Shown here piece by piece: positions 31,008 to 43,000 of a DNA stretch of 64,000 nt. Position 1 is the stretch's first letter, and each line of letters starts with the position of its first letter. The position numbers and the translations under genes were made by a program. A model generated the notes under the pieces. The model had not been told where the DNA came from, searched no databases, and worked only from the letters and a program-made list of their open reading frames with translations. Source of the DNA: Lepturacanthus savala (Eukaryota; Chordata; Actinopteri; Scombriformes; Trichiuridae); assembly GCA_030544235.1 (NCBI GenBank), contig CM060470.1, forward strand, positions 9,736,856 to 9,800,855. Direction: 5' to 3'.

Positions 31008-34000
31008 TATTTTTAATCACACCATATACTCAAATGTTTTTGTTTTTCTCCTAATGGATGAGGGAATTTATGTTTATTAAATTTATTTAAACTAACAGAG
31101 TATGAGGAGGTTGTCTTTAAAAGCAAAAAGACAATACAACCTGATGCAGTTACAGTTATTGAGATAGTTTTCATTTTTTTAGTAAGAAAAAACAATAACT
31201 AACAACAAACCCCCAAATCCCGTCTTACTTCATCTTCTTTCAAGAAAGAGAAAATTGATATACTTGATGTCCTTATGAATGATCCCTTGATGATTTTTAG
31301 TATATAGTATATGTCTATAGTATAAACAAAGGCAACAAAATGAATAAAAACACTTACATCACTCTGCAGATCATAGGCCTTCCTGGCCTGGACCACATCA
31401 TTGGAGTCGGGTAGGCAGGTCCACAGGTGCAGTTTAGTTCTGTAGTTGAAGTCATTGACTTGGATCTGGCATTTCTTGGCCAGTTCAAGATTCAGCATGT
31501 CCACTGGCAGATGGAACTTAGTCTTGGACTTGTTGAAGTCCTTCTTGTATATGTTATCACTGGAGATCCTAGCTGCATTAGCGGCCAACAAAATCAGTGG
31601 ATCATCATTGACACTGAGAGCTCCAATATGATGACCACACTGCTTGCGGAAACCAGCCTTGTAATTGTACTGAGAATTTGAGAATAGAAATATTTTTGAT
31701 CAGTTTCTTAAAGTAACTCAGTGTGGTAAAAACAGCAAAATACAGGTTGAAAAATCAAAAAAAAAAAAAAAGTGAAGAAAATATGAAAATGTTCATAAAG
31801 AGAGGGACAAACTTACATCACTTATGATACTTCGGGAATGCTTGGCTGCCAAAACAGAGACTGCATCTTTCGGAAGGTAGTAGCCTTTGTTGATGGTGGC
31901 CACAAAACCTTCACGGTAATATTTCTGGGAAAACAAGAATGAAGTTGTATGGATGTCTGACATACCGTGTCCTATATTGCACAATCCTAAATACTTGCTG
32001 ATAATTTCCTTTATATTAGATTTGATTGAAAAGTCAATAAATGCATAACATTATATTCATTCATCACACTTTAGTACAAGTAACTAATATGATAAATAAA
32101 GGATGTTAACAATTACTGACAAGCTCATAAATTGTACTCAATAGTTAGCTTACCAGACTGTTGTTGAGTTTGTTCTGCTGGGCCAGGATGATCTCTGGGG
32201 TATCAGGCATGATGTGAATATTTGTTTTGTCTGCCTCCCAGGCAGAAGTATAAGCTTTCTGGAAACAGAAGATGATCAGAGTTCAGTGAGATGTAACTTA
32301 ATCTAATTGGTTGAACATTGTTATAGAAAAAACATTGTTTTTTTCATCGGCTCCATTAGTAGATAAAGGAGGCTGCTAAAAGATTAGGAAAAATATTCAT
32401 ATTTTAAAAAATACAGCAAAAAGATGTGTGATCTTTACCTTGTCCATGGTTTGGGCATTGGCCTGAGCAAGGGCATATGGAATGTCAGATGTACTGGCAG
32501 TGAATTTGAAATTGCTGGGATGCTCACGATACTTCTTATCACTCAGGATCTCTCCAGCCTTCTTGGCTTTCTCCACATCAAGGCAACCAATTGGCACCCA
32601 GCCTATTCCTTTCATCCATTCCATGTCAGCCTTGTATACAGCCTAAATTGGAAAGGAAAGAGGAGTCACAGTAAGAAAAGGGAAAAATATGAAGGTAGTT
32701 CAATAAATAAATTATCATTGCTTACATCACTCTGCAGATCATAGGCCTTCCTGGCCTGGACCACATCATTGGAGTCTGGTAGGCAGGTCCACAGGTGCAG
32801 TTTAGTTCTGTAGTTGAAATCATTGACTTGGATCTGGCATTTCTTGGCCAGTTCAAGATTCAGCATGTCCACTGGCAGATGGAACTTGGTCTTGGACTTG
32901 TTGAAGTCCTTCTTGTAGAGGAAATCACTGGCAATCTTGGCAGAGTTCAAAGCCAGCATGATCAGTGGGTCCTCTTCCACACAGCGAGCACCGATGTGGT
33001 GGCCGACCTGATTACGGTATCCGGTCTTGTATTGGTACTGGGTAGAGAGAAAGAGTGATGTGATAATTAAGTGAATAAATATAAGGTCAAGTCAAAATCA
33101 GAGAAAAATATTCAAATTAATGTTTATGTACATCACTGATGATTTTCCTTCCATGTTTGGCAGCAATAACAGAGACAGCATCAGGTTTCATGTCATAGCC
33201 CTTTCTGAAGATCTGCTCGACACCTTCCCTGTACAGTTTCTGAAAAAGAAATGAAAACTGTGTAAGACACTGATATTTAAAGGCATGGATGTAGAAAACT
33301 AGAATAGAGAGTCAAAACAGAAAAGACGTACCTTGCTGATGTTGTAAGCATTGGCTTTAGCGAGCAACAGCTCAGGCAAGTCATTGGATACGTGATTCTT
33401 AAACTTATCAGCCTCCCAAGCTGCAATATAGTTTTTCTGTGGTGAGAAATAAACAAAAACACACATTTTAACCACCAGGAAAAGATTGAACAAATATGCA
33501 AAAATTGCTAAAGAGGGTTATGATTTTCCATACCTTGTTAATGATATCAGCATTTGTTTTGGCTAAGACCATGGGCATGGAATTCATGTCAGTTGTATAT
33601 TTAAATGTGTCTGGTTTCTGCCTGTAGTTATGGTCGCTGAGAATTTTTGCGGCATTCTTGGCCTTTAACACATCCAGTGAACCAATGGGGATCCATCCTA
33701 CACCAACAACTTCATCCATGTCGGCTTTGTAAACAGCCTATTGGGAAAAACAGACACATGTGACATACTGTGAGTGCAGTTGACATGGATTAATATGTTG
33801 AGATAAACTGACTACATCACAGAGGAGCTTACGTCACTCTGAAGATCATAGGCTTTCCTGGCCTGGACCACATCATTGGAGTCTGGCAGACAAGTCCAGT
33901 TATGCAGACGGGTGATGTAGTTGGCGTGGTTGACCTGAATCTGGCATTTCTTAGCCAGTTCAATATTCAGCATGTCAACTGGTAAGTGGAACTTGGTCTT

Positions 34001-37000
34001 AGACTTGTTGAAGTCCTTCTTGTAAAGAGCATCACTGGCAATCTTGGCAGAGTTCATAGCCAGCATGATCAGTGGGTCCTCTTCCACACAGCGAGCACCG
34101 ATGTGGTGGCCAACTTGTTTACGGTATCCTGTCTTGTACTTGTACTAATCAGCAAGAAATGTTAAACATTAGAACCTGGCCATCATTTACACAATGTGTC
34201 TTGTACTGGAATTGTGAACATAAACATGATGGAACAGTACAAGTCACTCACATCACTAATGATGTCCCTTGAAGCCTTAGCAGCCTTGACAGAGACTGCA
34301 TCTACAGGTAGGAAATAGCCCTTGTTGATGGTGGCCTCAAATCCTTGTCTGTAAAGTTTCTGCAAAGGAATGCATAGATGAATACATTTTTATGCATGAA
34401 AAGTTTTATTTCGACTACAACTATTAAAATCCTTAAGTTAAATATACTGTAGCAAAGATCACATTCCAAATAAGTCATTATTCATGTTCTTATCACATGC
34501 AGTAGGAATTACACTAACCTTGCTCATGTTGATAGCATTCTGATGAGAGAGGACGATCTCAGGAGTGTCGGGATTGATGTGCAGCTTGGTCTTCTCCTTC
34601 TCCCATGCCTCAATGTAGAGACGCTGAAACAAACCACAAATAATATATGTGTTAAATGATAATAAGATCGCCAGAGATCTATTTTGTAAATCAAGATAAT
34701 TACATGCTCTGTTAATCCTTCCACATAAAAATAGATTTAAATTTTGCCAAAAATGATTGTACCTTGTTCATGTTCAAAGCATTATTCTTTGCGAGTGTGA
34801 TATCATATGATATTATACAAATAATTCTCTGAGGATTAATGAGTAAATACCTTGTTCATGACCTGAGCGTTGGCCTTAGCCAGTGCCATTGGCATGTCTT
34901 CAGTAGTGAGTTTAAACTTGTAGCCGCTTGGGTGCTGACGATAGACTTTCTCACTCAGAATCTCTGCAGCTTTCTTAGCTTTCACCACATCAAGTGAGCC
35001 TATGGGGACCCAGCCAATACCCTGGAGCCACTTCAGATCAGCTTTGTAAACAGCCTGTGAAATGCAGTGAAGCACAATCAATTTCCTTACCAACATTGTA
35101 ATATAAACATAAAAAAGACTAGATAAACCAAATTATCAGGGAAGCTAAACTCACATCACTCTGCAGGTCATACGCTTGTCTGGCCTGGACCACATCATTG
35201 GAGTCAGGCAGACAAGTCCAGTTGTGCAGACGAGTGATGTAGTTGGCGTGGTTGACTTGAATCTGGTTCTTCTTGGCCAGTTCAAAGGCCATCATGTCCA
35301 CTGGCAGGTGGAACTTGGTCTTGGACTTGTTGAAGTCCTTCTTGTACAGGAAATCACTGGCAATCTTGGCTGAATTCAGAGCCAGCATGAGCAGGGGGTC
35401 GTCTTGGACACAGCGAGCACCGACATGGTGGCCAACCTGCTTACGGTATCCTGTCTTGTATTTGTACTGGGAAAAAAATAATCAGACCATTATGTGTTTA
35501 CAGACACTTGTAAATGTGGTCAAAATGAAATAATTAAAAAAAGAATCTTACATCACTGGCGATGTCCCTGGAAGCCTTGGCTGCTTTGATGGATATGGCA
35601 TCATTGCGCATATCATAGCCCTTCTTCTTGGAATCTTCATTTGCCTGCTTGTATTTTTTCTGTCAACAAACACAAAAATCCCACAGATGTTAATAATATG
35701 AATTCCCCATTGAAAATAATCCATAAATGATAGCTACTGTACCACAATAACCGTTTAAGTCTTTACTTACATAGCTGTAGTTGATATTGTTTGCTTTGGC
35801 CAGAAGAACATCCATAGCATCAGGCATGATGTGGATCTTGTCCTTCTGTTTGTCCCAGGCTTCATGGTATGCTTTCTGCAATCATAGAAACCAACAACAT
35901 GAGAGCTTAGTCACAATATCAACCCTGCGGGTATGTTGTTTTATGAGAAAAGAAGGTCCTTATGTCAGCATGCATAATCACCAGAGATGATTGCTATTAT
36001 ATAAAAGAAATTCTATGAGGACTGACGAGTAAATACCTTGTTCATGACCTGAGCATTGGCCTTAGCCAGCACCATGGGCATGTCTTCAGTAGTGAGTTTG
36101 AACTTGAAGCCGCTTGGGTGCTGACGATAGACTTTCTCACTCAGAATCTCTGCAGCTTTCTTGGCTTTCTCCACATCAATTGAGCCTATGGGGACCCAGC
36201 CAATACCCTGGAGCCACTTCAGGTCGGCTTTGTAAACAGCCTGTGAAATGCAGTGAAGCACAATCAATTTCCTTACCAACATTGTAGCATGAACATAAAA
36301 AGACCAGATGAACCAAATTTTCAGGGAAGTTAAACTCACATCACTCTGCAGGTCATATGCTTGCCTGGCCTGGACCACATCATTGGAGTCAGGCAGACAA
36401 GTCCAGTTGTGCAGACGGGTGATGTAGTTGGCGTGGTTGACTTGAATCTGGTTCTTTTTGGCCAATTCAAAGGCCATCATGTCCACTGGCAGGTGGAACT
36501 TGGTCTTGGACTTGTTAAAGTCCTTCTTGTACAGGAAATCACTGGCAATCTTGGCTGAGTTCAGAGCCAGCATGAGCAGGGGGTCGTCTTGGATACAGCG
36601 AGCACCGACATGGTGGCCAACCTGCTTACGGTAACCTGTCTTGTATTTATACTGGGAAAAAAAATCAATAAGACAATTATTTGTTTACAGTTACACAAGT
36701 ACTTGTAAATGTAATAAATTAAATCATTTTAAAAAAGAAAAAAAGAAACTTACATCACTGGCAATGTCCCTAGAAGCCTTGGCTGCTTTGATGGATATGG
36801 CATCATTGCGCATATCGTAGCCCTTCTTCTTGGCATCTTCATTTGCCTGCTTGTACTTTTTCTGTTAACACAAAAATCCCCCCATATCCATAAAATATTT
36901 TTCCCATTATAAATAATCCATAACTGAGAGCTGCTGTACCACGATAACTATTTAAGTCTTCACTTACATAGCTGTAGTTGATATTGTTTGCTTTGGCCAG

Positions 37001-40000
37001 AAGAACATCCATAGCATCAGGCATGATGTGGATCTTGTCCTTCTGTTTGTCCCAGGCTTCATGGTATGCTTTCTGCAATCATAGAAACCAACAACATGAG
37101 AGCTTAGTCACAATATGAACCCTGCAGGTATGTTGTTTTATGAGAAAAGAAGGTCCTTATGATGTCAGCATACATGATCACCAAAGATGATTGCTATTAT
37201 ATTAAATATTTCTCTGAGGACTGATGAGTAAATACCTTGTTCATGACCTGAGCGTTGGCCTTAGCCAGCACCATAGGCATGTCTTCAGTAGTGAGTTTGA
37301 ACTTGAAGCCGCTTGGGTGCTGACGATAGACTTTCTCACTCAGAATCTCTGCAGCTTTCTTGGCTTTCTCCACATCAATTGAGCCTATGGGGACCCAGCC
37401 AATACCCTGGAGCCACTTCAGGTCAGCTTTGTAAACAGCCTGTGAAATGCAGTGAAGCACAATCAATTTCGTTACCAACATTGTAGCAAAACATACAAAA
37501 AGACCAGATGAACCAAATTATCAGGGAAGCTAAACTCACATCACTCTGCAGGTCATATGCTTGTCTGGCCTGGACCACATCATTGGAGTCAGGCAGACAA
37601 GTCCAGTTGTGCAGACGGGTGATGTAGTTGGCGTGGTTGACTTGAATCTGGTTCTTTTTGGCCAATTCAAAGGCCATCATGTCCACTGGCAGGTGGAACT
37701 TGGTCTTGGACTTGTTGAAGTCCTTCTTGTACAGGGCATCACTGGCAATCTTGGCTGAGTTCAGAGCCAGCATGAGCAGGGGGTCGTCTTGGATACAGCG
37801 AGCACCAACATGGTGGCCAACCTGCTTACGGTATCCTGTCTTGTATTTGTACTGGGAAAAAATTCAATAAGACATTAATTTGATTACTGTTACAGAAATG
37901 TGTAAATGTGGTAACATTAAATAATAAAAGCTAATAACTAAAAATAATTTAAAAAAGAATCTTACATCACTGGCGATGTCCCTGGAAGCCTTGGCTGCTT
38001 TGATGGATATGGCATCATTGCGCATATCGTAGCCCTTCTTCTTGGCGTCTTCATTTGCCTGCTTGTACTTTTTCTGTTAGGAAATACACACAAAAAAACA
38101 TATGTCAATAATATCAACATCCCAATGACAGCAATCATCAATAAGTGCTACTATATCATGATAACAATTGAATTGTTCACTTACATAGCTGTAGTTTATA
38201 TTGTTTGCTTTGGCTAGAACAACATCCATAGCATCAGGCATGATGTGGATCTTGTCCTTCTGTTTGTCCCAGGCTTCATGGTATGCTTTCTGCAATCACA
38301 GAAACCAACAACATAACAGCTTAGTCACAATATGAACCCTGCAGGTATGTTGTTTTATGAGAAAAGAAGGTCCTTATGATGTCAGCATACATGATCACCA
38401 AAGATGATTGCTATTATATAAAAGAAATTCTCTGAGGACTGATGAGTAAATACCTTGTTCATGACCTGAGCATTGGCCTTAGCCAGCACCATGGGCATGT
38501 CTTCAGTAGTGAGTTTGAACTTGAAGCCGCTTGGGTGCTGACGATAGACTTTCTCACTCAGAATCTCTGCAGCTTTCTTGGCTTTCTCCACATCAATTGA
38601 GCCTATGGGGACCCAGCCAATACCCTGGAGCCACTTCAGGTCAGCTTTGTAAACAGCCTGTGAAATACAGTGATGTACAATTTCCTTACCAACATTGTAG
38701 CATGAACATAAAAAGATGAGGTGAACCAAATTATCAGGGAAGCTACACTCACATCACTCTGCACGTCATATGCTTGTCTGGCCTGGACCACATCATTGGA
38801 GTCAGGCAGACAAGTCCAGTTGTGCAGACGGGTGATGTAGTTGGCGTGGTTGACTTGAATCTGGTTCTTCTTGGCCAGTTCAAAGGCCATCATGTCCACT
38901 GGCAGATGGAACTTGGTCTTGGACTTGTTGAAGTCCTTCTTGTACAGGGCATCACTGGCAATCTTGGCTGAGTTCAGAGCCAGCATGAGCAGGGGGTCGT
39001 CTTGGATACAGCGAGCACCGACATGGTGGCCAACCTGCTTACGGTATCCTGTCTTGTACTTATACTAAAAAAGCAAGAGATTTAATTACCAAACTAGTGA
39101 GGGGGAAAACATGGGGCATTCCAGTATATAGGCAGTACAGTCCAAAACTACACTTAAAACACAGTAACTCACATCACTAGCAATAACAGTGGAAGCTTTT
39201 GCAGCCTGGACAGAAATAGCATCACCACGAAGATTATGGCCCTTCTTCTTGGACAGCTCATTGTCCAATTTGTACAGTTTCTAAAGAGAGAGAGAAAGTA
39301 TATACATTTTTATAAAGTAAAAGATAGTAATAGATACATAATAGATATTAAAAGCTTTATGTGGAAATTCTGTAATAATGTAAAATGGTATTTCATTGTA
39401 CCTCACTGAAGTTTTTCTTGTTTCCTCTAGCCAGAACAATGTCCATTGCATCAGGCATTATGTGGATTGAAGTCTTGTCTTTCTCCCAGGCTTTGATGTA
39501 GGATTTCTATAAAAAAACAGATATTGGTTTGATTTTTCAATGGGGAGACGCTGATTAGATAACTAATATTTTTATAAGCCATATCCAGTACCTTATCCAT
39601 GATTTGGTTGTTAGCCGTGGCCAATGCTAGGTCCATGGAATGCATGTCCTTAGTGAATTTGAAGTTGCTAGGATGTTGACGGTATCGTGGTTCACTGAAG
39701 ATCTGACCGGCTACTTTGGCTTTTTCAACATCCACCGACCCAATAGGAACCCATCCTATTCCCTTTACGAAGCTTTCATAATCACTCTTGTACTGGTTCT
39801 ATAGAAGAATAGGAACACATTTTCAGTATTTCTTCACAATGCAGCATACTTTATAGAGTATTAGTATCAGTATTGCAAAGTTACTGTTACATGTTTCTGT
39901 GGACTTTACAATTTACATACATATAAACATAAATTTAAGGTGTTTAAGCCAGTCTTTGTACATACATCACTGGCGATGAACTGCATGTTACGAGCCAGTT

Positions 40001-43000
40001 CCAGGTTCATGGCATCAGGCATCACATTGTACTGGTGGATAATACTTCTGTAGCCAGCAAAGGTCTGCACTGCTGAGGCCTGTTTGGCTTGAACCACACT
40101 CAACATGTCCACTGGAGAGTGATACTTCAGCTTGGACTTGTGGTAGTCCTTCTTGTAGTTCTTGTCACTCTGCATTTTGGCCACATTCATGTAGTGAACC
40201 AGCAGAGGATCGTCCTGGATGCTGCGGCAGCCAACATGGTGGCCTCTGGCCTTCACATAATCCAACTTGTATTTGTACTGTAAAAGCAAACAAGAACTTA
40301 TTAATTCACAGACATTGCATTCCTACTGTTATACAGTTGCAGCAGATGTGTTGTATTGACTCATATGATATGTTATTCTCCACTTACATCGCTGGCAATT
40401 TTGGTACCAGACTTTGCAGCTACAATTGGGATGGCATCTGGTTTCAGGTTGTGGCCCTTTTTGGCCATCGCCACGAGACCAGCTTTGTAAAGTTTCTGTG
40501 AAAGATATTTAAATATTATAACAATGTAATGGAAGTAGTATTTAGATTTACATAACAAACAATCATTAAAGTTACATCAATCTTATATTAACATTTACCA
40601 GCAACACTTGATTTATCAATTTCATTGATTAGTCTTACTTCGCTCATGTTGAGGGCATTCGCCTTGGCCAGAACAATCTCAGGAGCATCTGGCATGATGT
40701 GGACTGTCAGTTTGTCTTTTTCCCATGCTGCAGTGTATGCTTTCTGTAAATAGCATGAAGGCAAATTAATGCTAATTCTTATTAATAAGATTGCCAAAAA
40801 CACGTATGTGGTCATGCCACGTAGAGTACATTTAAACGGACTGCACCTTATTCATGATCTTGTTGTTGGCAGTAGCCAGAGCCACATCCATGGAGTCCAT
40901 CAGCTTGCTGTACTTGAATGTGGATGGATGGGTCCGGTACTTTTTCTCACTCTGAATGTCACCACCAACTTTAGCAGTTTCAACTGGAATTGAGCCAATA
41001 GGGATCCATCCAACACCTCTGACATAGTTGTTCCAATCAGACTTGTAATCCCACTGAAAAAATAAAGACAATCAGATTATGCTCAGATTTAAAGTAGACA
41101 GTGATTACATATTTTTTTATAAATATTTATTCAATGTTTTTGCAAATTTGTAAATGAAGTAAAAAAAAAATCTAGATTCAGCAAAGTTGTATTTCAAACG
41201 TGGTTCTAACAGACACATTTCGACACATTTCACTGTTTGCTACTCACATCACTTGACTGGATGTTCATGGTGCGACACCTCTGCAAGTGCATGTTATCAG
41301 GCAGAAGCAAGTGGTTGTGAGGGATGTTTCTGTAGCCAGCAAAGGTCTGCACTTTTGAGGCCTGTTTGGCTTGAACCACACTCATCATGTCCACTGGAGT
41401 GTGATACTTCAGCTTGGACTTGTGGTAATCCTTCTTGTAGTTCTTGTCACTCTGCATTTTGGCCACATTCATGTAGTGAACCAGCAGAGGATCGTCCTGG
41501 ATGCTGCGGAAGCCAACATGGTGGCCTCTGGCCTTCACATAATCCAACTTGTACTTGTACTGTAACAGCAAATAAATACACATTACAATGTATGATATAT
41601 TAGAGTAGAGAAAAATCTTGTTTTGGTACAGGATTGTTTGCAACTTACATCACTGGCAATTTTGGTGCCAGACTTGGCTGCCACAATTGGGATGGCGTCT
41701 GCTTTTAGGTTGTAGCCCTTATTGGCCATCGCCACAACACCAGCTTTGTAGAGTTTCTGTGAAAAACAAATAAGTTCATTTTATTTAAATACCACAAATT
41801 AATCCATTTATAAAACATTCCATAGATAGAGAAAGTTTGCTATATAGAGAACAATCACCACCCATTATTGACATTTTTCAATACATTTTTGAACAAAATT
41901 TTGTAACATAATATATTGCCTTACATTGCTCATGTTGAGGGCATTCGCCTTGGCCAGAACAATCTCAGGAGAATCTGGCATGACGTGGACTGTCAGTTTG
42001 TCTTTTTCCCATGCTGCAGTGTATGCTTTCTGTAAATAAAGACACCATGAGGGCAAATTAATGCTAATTCTCATTAATAAGATTGCCTAAAACATGTATG
42101 TGGCCATGCCACGTAGAGTACATTTAAATGGACTGCACCTTATTCATGATCTTGTTGTTGGCAGTAGCCAGAGCCACATCCATGGAGTCCATCAGCTTGC
42201 TGTACTTGAATGTGGATGGATGAGTGCGGTATTTTTTCTCACTCTGAATGTCACCACCAACTTTAGCAGTTTCAACTGGAATTGAGCCAATGGGGACCCA
42301 TCCAACACCTCTGACATAGTTGTTCCAATCAGACTTGTAATCCCACTGAAAAAATAGAGACAATCAGATTATCCTCAAATTTAAGGTTGAGTTCAATGAT
42401 TAAGCCTTTTATAACAACTTTCTTCAATGCTTTTGTAAATTTGTAAATTAAGTAAAAAAACTAGATTCAGTGTAGTATGTGTAAGTTGTATTTCAGACAT
42501 AGTTCGAAATCCTATAAGACACATTTCACTGTCTGCCACTTACATCACTTGACTGGATGTTCATGGTGCGACACCGCTGCAGGTGCATGTTATCAGGCAG
42601 AAGAAAGTGGTTGTGAGGGATGTTTCTGTAGCCAGCAAAAGTCTGCACTTTTGAGGCCTGTTTGGCTTGAACCACACTCATCATGTCCACCGGACTGTGA
42701 TACTTCAGCTTGGACTTGTGGTAGTCCTTCTTGTAGTTCTTGTCACTCTGCATTTTGGCCACATTCATGTAGTGAACCAGCAGAGGATCGTCCTGGAGGC
42801 TGCGGAAGCCAACATGCTGGCCCCTTGTCTTCTGATAAGCCTTCTTGTATTGGACCTAAAAGAGAAAGGAAAAGGAGTCAGCTGATATAGACTGTTTCAA
42901 GTAAATGGAAAAAATGTGATGACTACTGTGTTGAGTAGATTTATAATTTACATACATCGCTGGCAATATGTCGGCCTTGCTTGGCATGTAGGATAGGAAT

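Noticed and set aside
34763..34828. Relic exon read as a live 22-codon mini-exon using the CAG at 34829-34831
   Set aside because: The intron left after exon 57 would be about 22 bases, below any workable vertebrate intron size.
35176..38971. Conserved plus-strand frames of about 65 codons recurring at each 312-base exon
   Set aside because: They are the antisense of the repeated nebulin exons. They recur because the exons are duplicated, have no start context or splice logic of their own, and do not resemble any protein.
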